Assembly (NCBI RefSeq): GCF_002967715.1
Contig: NZ_PUIA01000040.1
Span: 1 to 33,899 of the forward strand
DNA from: Blastopirellula marina
Lineage (GTDB): Bacteria > Planctomycetota > Planctomycetia > Pirellulales > Pirellulaceae
Length of the DNA stretch: 33,899 bases
Direction: 5' to 3'
Shown one piece after another: positions 19,368 through 26,227 of the stretch (position 1 is the first letter of the stretch; every line of letters starts with the position of its first letter). The notes beneath the pieces are model-generated. The model was not told the origin of the DNA. It was given only the letters and a program-made list of their open reading frames with translations, and searched no databases. The translations under genes were made by a program, and so were the position numbers.

Positions 19368-20705
19368 ATGTTAAGATTCGCCATCGGCTTTGCCCTTTTG
19401 TTGGTAAGTTCTTCTCCTCTTTGGGCAGTAGAATCAAAGCGGCCGAATATCGTGGTCATAATGGCGGACGATATCGGGTATGAGTGCCTAGGATGCTACG
19501 GGAGTAAAGCGTATCCCACGCCGAATATCGATCGCCTGGCCGCGGAAGGGGTTCGTTTCGAGAACGCTCATTCGCAGCCGATCTGTACGCCGTCGCGGGT
19601 ACAGATCATGACGGGGATCTATAACAATCGAAATTACATTCGTTTCGGTCTGCTCGATCCTAAGGCGGTAACGTTCGCGAATCTTATGCGGGATGCCGGC
19701 TACGAAACGTGTATCGCCGGGAAGTGGCAACTGGATGGTGGGTTCGATGGGCCTCGTAGTTTTGGCTTCGACCATTATTGCTTGTGGCAACTGACGCGAC
19801 GTCCCAGTCGCTACCCTAATCCTGGATTAGAGATCGACGGCAAAGAGGTCGACTTCAAGAACGGTGAGTTCGGCCCCGATGTCGTAAGTGACTACATCTG
19901 TGACTTCATCGAGAAATACCAAGATAAACCCTTTCTGGTTTATTACCCGATGATTGCGCCGCACTGGCCATTCCTGCCAACGCCAGATCACGCCGACTGG
20001 GACCCGACTATGTGGCGCGATGCCAAGTCGGAACCAGGTGGATACAAAGGACCGAAATACTGGGACGCGATGGTTCGGTACACCGACAAGATGGTTGGTA
20101 AGGTTATCGATAAGCTCGACGAACTGAAGTTGCGTGAGAATACATTGATCTTGTGGACCGGCGATAACGGAACCTACGAGTCGGTCGTTACCCCGTTTCA
20201 TGGACGAGAATATCGTGGCGGCAAAGGAAGCACGAAGGACAACGGAACGCACGTCGGTTTCGTGGCCAGTTGGCCAGGCACCATCGAGCAAGGCAAAGTC
20301 GCCGCCGATCTGGTCGACTTCAGCGATGTATTGCCGACAGTGCTCGAAGTCGCTGGGGTTGAACTGCCCGAGAAGCTAGAAGTCGATGGAGTCAGCCTCG
20401 TCCCAGTCTTCCATGGTAAGGACCGCAGTAAGCCGTATATCTACTGCTGGTATGAACGTAATGGCGTGCGCGAGAAAGCTTCACAGCATACGCGTGACGC
20501 ACAGTACAAAGTGTATGCCAACGGCGAGATTTATGACGTGGTGAAGGATCCGCTCGAAAAGAAGGACCTAGCTGACTCCATGCCCGTTGGGTCTGAACCG
20601 GAACGGATTGCGATGCTTCGGAAAGCTTTGGACAAGCATGACGAAATCACTAAGGCCTCCGATGCAAAGCAGAAGAAGTTGCAGAACAAGCAAAGCAAGA
20701 AATAA
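19368..20705 (+). CDS. Exported sulfatase (arylsulfatase type)
   Basis: The protein has 445 residues with a signal peptide (about 1-20). The sulfatase signature is CTPSR at 73-77; the cysteine is the one converted to formylglycine by a sulfatase-modifying enzyme, which is not in this window. Metal ligands are D34 and D35 (IMADDIG) and the GDNGTYES segment near residue 263. The length and the motif HSQPICTPSRVQIMTG fit the PF00884 type-I sulfatases that are greatly expanded in Pirellulaceae and remove sulfate from algal polysaccharides. The substrate cannot be read from sequence. The lysine-rich tail is low complexity. Confidence 0.92.
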   Translation: MLRFAIGFALLLVSSSPLWAVESKRPNIVVIMADDIGYECLGCYGSKAYPTPNIDRLAAEGVRFENAHSQPICTPSRVQIMTGIYNNRNYIRFGLLDPKAVTFANLMRDAGYETCIAGKWQLDGGFDGPRSFGFDHYCLWQLTRRPSRYPNPGLEIDGKEVDFKNGEFGPDVVSDYICDFIEKYQDKPFLVYYPMIAPHWPFLPTPDHADWDPTMWRDAKSEPGGYKGPKYWDAMVRYTDKMVGKVIDKLDELKLRENTLILWTGDNGTYESVVTPFHGREYRGGKGSTKDNGTHVGFVASWPGTIEQGKVAADLVDFSDVLPTVLEVAGVELPEKLEVDGVSLVPVFHGKDRSKPYIYCWYERNGVREKASQHTRDAQYKVYANGEIYDVVKDPLEKKDLADSMPVGSEPERIAMLRKALDKHDEITKASDAKQKKLQNKQSKK

Positions 20706-20735
20706 AAAAGGCCCGACGAGATGAATCGTCGGGCC
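20703..20735 (-). terminator. Terminator shared by convergent sulfatase and PhoD genes
   Basis: A 10-base stem (GGCCCGACGA 20710-20719 with TCGTCGGGCC 20726-20735) closes a 6-base loop. On the minus strand it is followed by six T, so it is a classical terminator for the phosphatase gene ending at 20760. For the plus strand the hairpin lies 4 bases after the sulfatase stop but lacks a T-run, so it would work only weakly in that direction. Confidence 0.8.
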
Positions 20736-20759
20736 TGGAGTCAGTAGATGGCATAGCTG

Positions 20760-22700
20760 TTAAGCAAGTACTACGTCGATTGCCGCGTCTATATCGGCGA
20801 TTGCCAGGCTGGTGAAACTGACTTCACCAGCTTTCGCTTTACCAACGTGAACGGTATACGTCCCTTCGGCAAAGACTGGCGGGCGGAAAGACGTTCCGGC
20901 AACACGCTGCGTGTAGAGGATTTCGCCGGTATCGTCCTTCACTACCTGCACAACCGGGGTCGATTCGGCGTCGAACTTCAACTCTGGCAGGAAGCCAACC
21001 GGTTTGCGTCCGTCGTAATCGGCAACGGCGACTTGAATTGGCCAGCCTGGGAACTGTTCGCTATCCCCCTTCTTCGCATCCGAGAACCGCGGCCAGCATT
21101 CGATGGTGACCTCTTGCGTCTTCTTGTTGAAACGCACCAGGCCGTAACCATCGGCTCGTTGCTTCTCGTCTTTGATGTTCGGTGGGTTGGCGTAGGCCAT
21201 CATCGAAATTTTGTTGCCCAGGCCATCTTTGAAGTCGCCTGTCCACGGAAGCGGACTATTGGGAACTGGGTTCGGGCCTGGCTTTTCATCCAATGGATGC
21301 CACCAGCGACCGTAGATGGTGTTCACCAACGCGGGGCTTGTGAATCCGAATGGGCCGTCGCCGAACTGATCGATGCCATGTTTAACGACCACTGCCAGAT
21401 GCTGGTCGCCACACAGATGGATCGCCTTAGCACGGCGAATCTCTTCGAGTGCTTTGCGACGACCTGTTTGCGGCCAGCCGTTGCAGTCGAGGTCGGCCAG
21501 AAGACGCCCTGTTTCGCTGCCGTGCATATGAACGGCTCCACAGAAAGCGGTTTGCGAGAGGACGCACTTCATCTGCACGTCTTCCCAGTCTTGTCCCCAA
21601 TTCTGGAGGAACTTAAGCTGACGCTCGCCCAGTAGAACCAAACCAGGCAGATCGATCGTCTTGGGATCGTAAGAAGGATCGTTGATATGGTCAGGCCGCG
21701 GACCCATTTGCGGAATCTTGCCGGCCGGGCCGCTCTTGAACTTGCGATCTTCCAAAATCGCGAAGTCGACACCACCCACTTTCATGCTGGTGAAGTAAAC
21801 GGTGATGCCGCGCTCGATCGGCTCGGGATCAGGCGAGTCTGGCAGATGCCACGACTGTTGCCGCTGCACCATGTTGACATATTCGGCAGGAAACATGAAT
21901 CCGCCGTCCGCGTTGCCTGACAAGGTCGAAAGCTTGCCATTCTCTCCCCATAGGTTAGGCTGGCCAACGTCGTGGTCGTCAGGCGTGCAGATCGCTGGGC
22001 GATCCTTGATGACATCTCGAAACTGCAGACCGAATTCGATCCAGCCTGCGGTATGTTCGGTATGGCGATAAGTTTGATCACCAGCAAAGAAGAGCAGATC
22101 GGGATCTTGGTGCAGCAGGTTCTCGACGATCTCGTGCCGCTCTCCCGTCGTGCGGCTCGAATTGCACGACATGTTGGCGACGACGATGGTTTCTTTGTCG
22201 ATCGGGTCTTTGCGAATGCTCCCTTCGAACATGGCCTCTTTACCGTGACGAACCCGGTAAGGGACTGTTTGCGAGCCGTCCCAGTCTTCCACGCGGAAGT
22301 GAGCACTCCACCCAGGGAAGAGAACTTCTTCCTGGGCGATCTCGACCCACTGGCCATCTTTCTGGATTTCCAGCCGTGCGATGCGGGCTTCATCCGGTTT
22401 GAGGGGATAGAGCTGCGCGGACATCTTCAACACGCCGTTCGCCTGTGTGTAGACGGCGAATGCCACGACTTCGTTGCGTGGGACGATCAACGTCGGAGGA
22501 GCACTGCGTCCGTTTGCTTTCTTATCCCACCAATTGCCGACAGCCAGCGAGTCGAGGTTTTTATGCTCGGTGCCAAACGGCATGGCGGGGTTAATTTCTT
22601 TCGCGGTTGTTGTTGCGTCTTGAGCCGAAGCAATAGCGGCCGGTCCGCCCCATGCAAATGCAGAGGACAGCTTCAACCAGATACGTCGAGAGAGCTTCAT
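20760..22700 (-). CDS. PhoD-like metallophosphatase/phosphodiesterase with Tat-type signal
   Basis: The protein has 646 residues. The N-terminus MKLSRRIWLKLSSAFAWG contains an SRRxWLK twin-arginine-type motif and ends AIASA, so folded export is likely, consistent with a metal enzyme. The calcineurin-like core shows SCNSS (about 178), DLLFFAGDQTYR (about 205-216), TPDDHDVG (about 239-246) and the late LCGDQHLAVV (about 422-431), matching the PhoD/alkaline phosphatase D superfamily. It is expected to hydrolyse phosphate mono- or diesters in the periplasm. The C-terminal 150 residues form a beta-rich accessory part. No PHO box could be identified upstream. It is followed by a strong terminator. 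Confidence 0.83.
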   Translation of the reverse strand: MKLSRRIWLKLSSAFAWGGPAAIASAQDATTTAKEINPAMPFGTEHKNLDSLAVGNWWDKKANGRSAPPTLIVPRNEVVAFAVYTQANGVLKMSAQLYPLKPDEARIARLEIQKDGQWVEIAQEEVLFPGWSAHFRVEDWDGSQTVPYRVRHGKEAMFEGSIRKDPIDKETIVVANMSCNSSRTTGERHEIVENLLHQDPDLLFFAGDQTYRHTEHTAGWIEFGLQFRDVIKDRPAICTPDDHDVGQPNLWGENGKLSTLSGNADGGFMFPAEYVNMVQRQQSWHLPDSPDPEPIERGITVYFTSMKVGGVDFAILEDRKFKSGPAGKIPQMGPRPDHINDPSYDPKTIDLPGLVLLGERQLKFLQNWGQDWEDVQMKCVLSQTAFCGAVHMHGSETGRLLADLDCNGWPQTGRRKALEEIRRAKAIHLCGDQHLAVVVKHGIDQFGDGPFGFTSPALVNTIYGRWWHPLDEKPGPNPVPNSPLPWTGDFKDGLGNKISMMAYANPPNIKDEKQRADGYGLVRFNKKTQEVTIECWPRFSDAKKGDSEQFPGWPIQVAVADYDGRKPVGFLPELKFDAESTPVVQVVKDDTGEILYTQRVAGTSFRPPVFAEGTYTVHVGKAKAGEVSFTSLAIADIDAAIDVVLA

Positions 22701-22873
22701 GTTGTTGTGGGGGTGAAAAGGAAATTGGCAGGTAGTTTCAATGGATTGCCCCCACGATTGCCAGGAATCATCGAGACAGACTCAATCCTTCTATTGTGGT
22801 CCAACAGCGGAGCTTCACAACCATATTACGTCCATTGGTACAGGAATCTGACGGGGAAAAACGCGGCTAGCAT

Positions 22874-22908
22874 AAAAAAACGCCTGAGCTGCGATAAGCC
22901 GAGGCGTT
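22874..22908 (-). terminator. Rho-independent terminator of the ro60 gene
   Basis: On the minus strand AACGCCT (22908-22902) pairs with AGGCGTT (22885-22879). An inner GGCT/AGCT helix follows after one mismatch, and a run of seven T closes the element. It lies 17 bases after the ro60 stop codon and ends that transcription unit. Confidence 0.85.
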
Positions 22909-22925
22909 ACTGCAATTGTTTTCAA

Positions 22926-24587
22926 TTATTCAGTCATTTTAATGGCGTCAATTTCCGCCACGAACCGACTTCCGTCGTCCTCGAGGAAGGATGCCACGAC
23001 TTGGAAGACCGCGTCGCTGAATCCACCCACATTCAGGATATCGGCCCGCTCCGGAGCCTGGGTCGTGGTGTTCGGCTGCAAGTCGATACACACCAACTTG
23101 GGCGAAGTGATCTCATGACCACCAAGCTTCATCTGGTTGCTCACAAACTTCTGCCACTCACTCATCATGCCCGTCTGGCCGTAGCGTCCGTATCCATATG
23201 GGCGATTCTTGGTGATCCAGCTTTCGTTATCACTCAACAGGATCACGCCGGCGAATTGCCGATGTGCGTACCGTCCGTTCGCCGTTTGCAGCGGAATCGA
23301 ACAGTCGGTTCCACCACCGCCGTAGCGTGCCAACCGATCGGACAAGCTTAGGATCGAATCGTTAGGATCGAACTTCGCATCGTATGCGACAGTATCGAAC
23401 GGCACGACCACACTGTCTGGGTTACGTCGCAGGATCGACGCCGCGAATAACGCCGCCACGTCGACACAACGCATCGTGGTGGTCGCGCCGCGACCGCGGT
23501 AGCCGGTAACCGGACTATGCATCGATCCAGACACGTCCAGACCGATCAGTACCGGACCAGACAGTTGTGGAATGTTTCCGCACGCAATCTCGGCCGCGCG
23601 GTGTAGCGCAGACTTGATCGCTTGAGGAACGTCATTCGAGGCATGCTTGTAGGCGGCCAGGAACTGGTACGGGAACTGCTTCGAACGCTTGATCTCACGC
23701 TCATCGGACAACCGCTTCGCGATCAAGGCAACCATTTCTGCATCTGGCTTACCTGATTCGCTACGCAGAACACCCTGACGTAGTAGCGTGTTCAAGTTCA
23801 TCCGCAGTGCCTGTGGACCCATCTGTTTGGCAATCGCCTTCCAGGCATGTGCATCCTGGGCAGTATCGGCCAACAGGTCCCACCGCAGCGACAAGTCGCG
23901 TACGATCCGGGCCTGCTCGGAACCCTTCTTCGCTTCGCGGAAGGAATTCAGTTGGCGCACTTCTTCCGGCAAGTCATGCAGCGTAGCCGGAGCCCACTGC
24001 GGCACTGGCTTTTCAGTCAGCCAACCGAATAGAGCACGACGTTCGTTGTTGGTCGGCTTCGGCCGCGCCATCCGCAGTACGTCGCGCAGCGAAGGGTCGT
24101 TGCCGATGGAAGCGGACAATAGCTTAAGTGTCGAGGCATTGTTCAACCAACGCTCGAAGGCCCGCTTCAAGCTGGAAGACAATCCCTTGCGGCCAAAGCG
24201 TCCGCTACGAACCATCTGGAACACATTGCGCAGCATGCGGCCGTTATCGACCACGCGGTCGAACACCTGATGCGTAAGCTCGGTATCGCGAACCGATAGC
24301 ATTACCAGTAGTGCGGCCGGCATATCCTTCATCATTCCGCGCTGCCGTGCGTAGATGGCCAGCTTGGCAAGGAACTGATTGTCGTCGACCTGTTCCACAA
24401 GCTTCACCACCTCGTCCAGTTGCTGCTGGCCGGTTGCGTAGAACGTTCCGCTTAAACATCCGGTCGTTGCCAGTTGAGCGAGCGCGTGCTTCGCAGGCAG
24501 CACATAGGCGGCACCTCCGGCAGCGTTTCGCGCGTTGGCGTGCGGACGATGAGACTTGGTAGAACCGAACAACAGCTTGTTAGCCAT
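22926..24587 (-). CDS. rsr: Ro60 (Rsr) TROVE-domain RNA-binding ring protein
   Basis: The protein has 553 residues. The N-terminal two-thirds (about 20-340) is the helical HEAT-like TROVE ring, with [17 protein letters not shown] and [19 protein letters not shown] being typical. The C-terminal third is a von Willebrand A domain with a MIDAS: D351-x-S353-x-S355 ([10 protein letters not shown]), T427 (GGGTD) and D453 (LLSDNES). Ro60 proteins bind Y RNAs on their outer surface and misfolded or degraded RNA ends in the central pore; in bacteria a Y RNA tethers them to PNPase. The ATG at 24587 is chosen over an in-frame start 44 codons upstream because AAGGAG lies 9 bases before it and the longer form would run into the Y RNA genes. 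The two Y RNA genes and a tRNA lie directly upstream on the same strand. Confidence 0.95.
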   Translation of the reverse strand: MANKLLFGSTKSHRPHANARNAAGGAAYVLPAKHALAQLATTGCLSGTFYATGQQQLDEVVKLVEQVDDNQFLAKLAIYARQRGMMKDMPAALLVMLSVRDTELTHQVFDRVVDNGRMLRNVFQMVRSGRFGRKGLSSSLKRAFERWLNNASTLKLLSASIGNDPSLRDVLRMARPKPTNNERRALFGWLTEKPVPQWAPATLHDLPEEVRQLNSFREAKKGSEQARIVRDLSLRWDLLADTAQDAHAWKAIAKQMGPQALRMNLNTLLRQGVLRSESGKPDAEMVALIAKRLSDEREIKRSKQFPYQFLAAYKHASNDVPQAIKSALHRAAEIACGNIPQLSGPVLIGLDVSGSMHSPVTGYRGRGATTTMRCVDVAALFAASILRRNPDSVVVPFDTVAYDAKFDPNDSILSLSDRLARYGGGGTDCSIPLQTANGRYAHRQFAGVILLSDNESWITKNRPYGYGRYGQTGMMSEWQKFVSNQMKLGGHEITSPKLVCIDLQPNTTTQAPERADILNVGGFSDAVFQVVASFLEDDGSRFVAEIDAIKMTE

Positions 24588-24596
24588 GGAAATATT

Positions 24597-24602
24597 CTCC
24601 TT
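24597..24602 (-). promoter_or_regulatory. Shine-Dalgarno site that fixes the ro60 start
   Basis: AAGGAG on the minus strand is followed by 9 bases and ATG at 24587. It lies 22 bases after the end of the second Y RNA, so the mRNA leader between Y RNA and ro60 is short and the longer in-frame start at 24719 can be discarded. Confidence 0.8.
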
Positions 24603-24623
24603 GGCGAAGGACAAAAGAAATTG

Positions 24624-24738
24624 AAAAGCACACTCGACGAAGGGATGGCGAGAGCTCGGCCCGCATACTGAATGAGGCGGGCCGTCAAGAATCGAACTTG
24701 ATAAACCATGGACTCCCAACCGGCAGTCGAGAGTGTGC
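24624..24738 (-). ncRNA. Y RNA 2: Ro60-associated RNA with permuted half-tRNA module
   Basis: About 115 nt read 5' to 3' on the minus strand. The ends form a closing stem: 24738-24726 (GCACACTC, bulged TC, GAC) pairs with 24638-24628 (GTCGAGTGTGC). An internal loop TGCC/CTTC follows. A second helix GGTTGG/CCATCC has one U-U mismatch and continues GAG/CTC. Inside is a tRNA part in permuted order: T-arm TCAAG-TTCGATT-CTTGA (24701-24685), acceptor 3' strand CGGCCCGC (24684-24677), 12-nt loop, acceptor 5' strand GCGGGCCG (24664-24657). No D-arm can be drawn. TTTT follows the closing stem. The next gene, 37 bases downstream, is ro60. The fold was made by hand; transcript ends are inferred from the stems. 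Confidence 0.82.
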
Positions 24739-24750
24739 GAATTGAGTTGT

Positions 24751-24909
24751 GAAAAAGGAAAGGATCGACGAAGGGATGACCAGAGGCCTTACGCTGCTCT
24801 ATCCAACTGAGCTACGTCCCCAAATTCAAAAGTAGGGACGGCAGGACTTGAACCTGCGACCTGCGGTTCTGAAAACATGTACTCCAATCGGCAGTCAATC
24901 ATTTCATTC
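24751..24909 (-). ncRNA. Y RNA 1: Ro60-associated RNA with permuted tRNA module (T-arm, acceptor, D-arm)
   Basis: About 159 nt on the minus strand. The closing stem pairs 24909-24894 (GAATGAAATGATTGAC) with 24769-24754 through 14 pairs and two mismatches. The same TGCC/CTTC internal loop as in Y RNA 2 follows (24893-24890 and 24773-24770). The inner module is a circularly permuted tRNA: T-arm GCAGG-TTCAAGT-CCTGC (24857-24841), acceptor 3' strand CGTCCCT (24840-24834), 12-nt loop, acceptor 5' strand GGGGACG (24821-24815), TA, then a complete D-arm GCTC-AGTTGGATA-GAGC (24812-24796) and a short GCG/CGC remnant of the anticodon stem. The T-loop, the D-loop GG and the TA linker are standard tRNA features, so tRNA-modifying or processing enzymes could recognise it. 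A T-rich tail (TTTCCTTTTTC) ends it. Confidence 0.85.
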
Positions 24910-24935
24910 GTGCGATCGCATTCGCCATCGCACGA
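24908..24935 (-). other. Spacer hairpin between tRNA and Y RNA 1
   Basis: A perfect 9-base inverted repeat, TCGTGCGAT at 24908-24916 and ATCGCACGA at 24927-24935, closes a 10-base loop. It starts two bases after the tRNA 3' end and runs up to the 5' end of the first Y RNA, overlapping its outermost base pair. There is no T-run, so it is more likely a processing or spacer element than a terminator. Confidence 0.55.
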
Positions 24936-24937
24936 GG

Positions 24938-25013
24938 CTGCGGGAGTTGGAATTGAACCAACGACATCTCGATTCAAAATCGAGCTTCGCGTACCAGCAG
25001 CGAATATCCCGCA
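24938..25013 (-). tRNA. tRNA-Gln (anticodon TTG)
   Basis: A canonical, non-permuted cloverleaf of 76 nt. The acceptor is TGCGGGA/TCCCGCA (7 of 7 pairs), the anticodon arm CTCGA-TTTTGAA-TCGAG, the variable loop ATGTC, and the T-arm GTTGG-TTCAATT-CCAAC. U1-A72, G2-C71 and G73 agree with bacterial glutamine identity elements. The D-arm is odd: TTCGC-TGCTGGTAC-GCGAA, with T10-A25 instead of G-C and no A14, so the usual U8-A14 pair cannot form. CCA is not encoded (GCCT follows). It lies between a terminator hairpin and the Y RNA genes, all on the same strand. It could be a functional tRNA or another decoy in this RNA cluster. Confidence 0.85.
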
Positions 25014-25020
25014 TGAAAAC

Positions 25021-25057
25021 AAAAAAAGGCTCCTCGTCGCATCGGACGAGGAGCCTT
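25021..25057 (-). terminator. Strong terminator hairpin just upstream of tRNA-Gln
   Basis: A perfect 13-base stem AAGGCTCCTCGTC / GACGAGGAGCCTT (25026-25057 on the plus strand) closes a six-base loop. On the minus strand it runs into seven T, then GTTTTC, and the tRNA begins 7 bases later. It can end transcription coming from the ZIP-type transporter gene (stop at 25305) or from an unrecognised RNA in 25061-25304. With so little room before the tRNA, the tRNA/Y RNA promoter would have to overlap it or lie upstream. Confidence 0.85.
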
Positions 25058-25060
25058 CTA

Positions 25061-25304
25061 TCGGAGAGACAGAGAGGTCTACACGTCAAATGCGTTGCCG
25101 TTTTCGGAAGGGACTGGGCGTGGGTTGCCCTGTCCTGAAACCGAAACGGTTGGATTGCTTTAATGTCAGTCGTATGAGATGGGATGACACGTTGTCTCTC
25201 CGGAAGTTGCCTGATATTTCACTCAGGCAGTTGATTGATTGTTCTGGAAAGATGGACGTGCTAAATGTCGCCGGGTTCACGCCGTTATCAAAAAAAACGG
25301 AAAC
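25061..25304. other. Intergenic region between the ZIP-type gene and the terminator/tRNA
   Basis: About 245 bases with no convincing ORF on either strand. It holds a CCTGA/TCAGG hairpin (25210-25227) and a TTGACG hexamer on the minus strand at 25089-25084, which resembles a -35 box but has no matching -10 at normal spacing. The promoter for the tRNA-Y RNA-ro60 unit, or another small RNA ending at the terminator, would most likely be here. I could not identify either. Confidence 0.3.
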
Positions 25305-26018
25305 TCACGGAAGCAGTTCGTGACCGAGCACACCTAGTGCAAACCCAAGCACGGCCCCGAGTGCTGGTGCCCAGGCTTTTTCGAGACGTGCCTGGGGAGC
25401 GATATCTTGAAAGACCAAGAACAGAATACCTCCGCTGGCCACCAGTTTGATCGCCGCGACCACGGCGGGAAACTGTGCAAGAAGAAGAAACCCGCCAAGC
25501 CCCGCAATCGGTCCCAGTAGTGCTAGTACACCAAACACCACGACAATTCTGACACCAGAAATCCCGGGCCCCTGATTCATTTCGCGATAGGCATTAAACC
25601 CTTCGGGAAGATTTTGCAGGGCAATCAAAATGGCTAGCAGCGGGCCAGACTTTCCGCCGGCACTAAAGGTTGCTCCCAGAGCCAGGGCTTCTGGGATGAA
25701 ATCGGACAACATCGCAACGAGCTGCGTCGTCGGGCTATGGTATCGTGCCAAAAGGATATCGAGCCCGCAAAAGATTAACCCACCTAGGACAATCCATAGC
25801 ACAGAAAAATGAGCAGGGAGTTCTTCTGTGCCCTCCGGCACTAAAACCAATGCCACAGCGGAAAACAAAGCACCGCCGCCAAATGCCATCACGCTATGCC
25901 GGAACTCCTGTTCAAGCCAGTCGCGGTGGATGTGTTCGATGCTCGCGATGATCGCTCCGAGCGGCATCGTCATACCTGCCATGAGCGTCAGTAATGTGAC
26001 AGTTAACCAAGTGGGCAT
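25305..26018 (-). CDS. ZIP-family metal transporter
   Basis: The protein has 237 residues from MPTWLTVTLL at 26018. The longer frame upstream encodes a non-homologous basic extension. Seven to eight hydrophobic helices are visible. The two amphipathic helices that form the metal path in ZIP proteins read SDFIPEALALGATF (about 128-141) and LQNLPEGFNAYRE (about 155-167). They keep the proline-glutamate pairs of HNxPEG/HExPHE, but the leading histidines are aspartate and glutamine. It is probably a divalent-cation importer or exporter in the inner membrane, though metal choice may differ from zinc. No ribosome site is obvious. Confidence 0.75.
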   Translation of the reverse strand: MPTWLTVTLLTLMAGMTMPLGAIIASIEHIHRDWLEQEFRHSVMAFGGGALFSAVALVLVPEGTEELPAHFSVLWIVLGGLIFCGLDILLARYHSPTTQLVAMLSDFIPEALALGATFSAGGKSGPLLAILIALQNLPEGFNAYREMNQGPGISGVRIVVVFGVLALLGPIAGLGGFLLLAQFPAVVAAIKLVASGGILFLVFQDIAPQARLEKAWAPALGAVLGFALGVLGHELLP

Positions 26019-26227
26019 AGGGCTATTAAAGATCAAAACAGGCGAAGGGTGGGAACACAATTCTATAGCGGTGGCGCAGGCTTTGCACGCTTTGTAGGAA
26101 CGATCGAAATAGCCAGTGACATGCGACTTGAGGCGCTGTAAGCTGCCAGAGCGGGGAGCTCTGCGACCAGCATGGTGTTTTCTCAACCATCGGCACGCTT
26201 CGGGTTGGAATAAGGAGATACTTTGAC

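Noticed and set aside
21972-23351. Long plus-strand open frame of 459 codons.
   Set aside because: It is antisense to the PhoD-like and ro60 genes and crosses the ro60 terminator; its composition is that of a shadow frame, with no ribosome site.
24624-24909. Reading the two permuted modules as broken tRNA genes left by an integrated element, or as functional permuted tRNAs.
   Set aside because: Both units have the same permuted order, the same 12-nt cap, paired flanks and a shared internal loop, and neither carries an anticodon loop; the Ro60 gene follows directly. Y RNAs explain all of this better.
25061-25304. A third Y RNA upstream of the terminator; GTGTCATCCCATC on the minus strand near 25190 slightly resembles the conserved 3' element.
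   Set aside because: No T-arm, no TGCC/CTTC loop and no closing stem could be drawn.
24877-25323. Plus-strand open frame of 148 codons across the tRNA and terminator.
   Set aside because: It runs through the antisense of a tRNA, a terminator hairpin and a spacer hairpin and resembles no protein.
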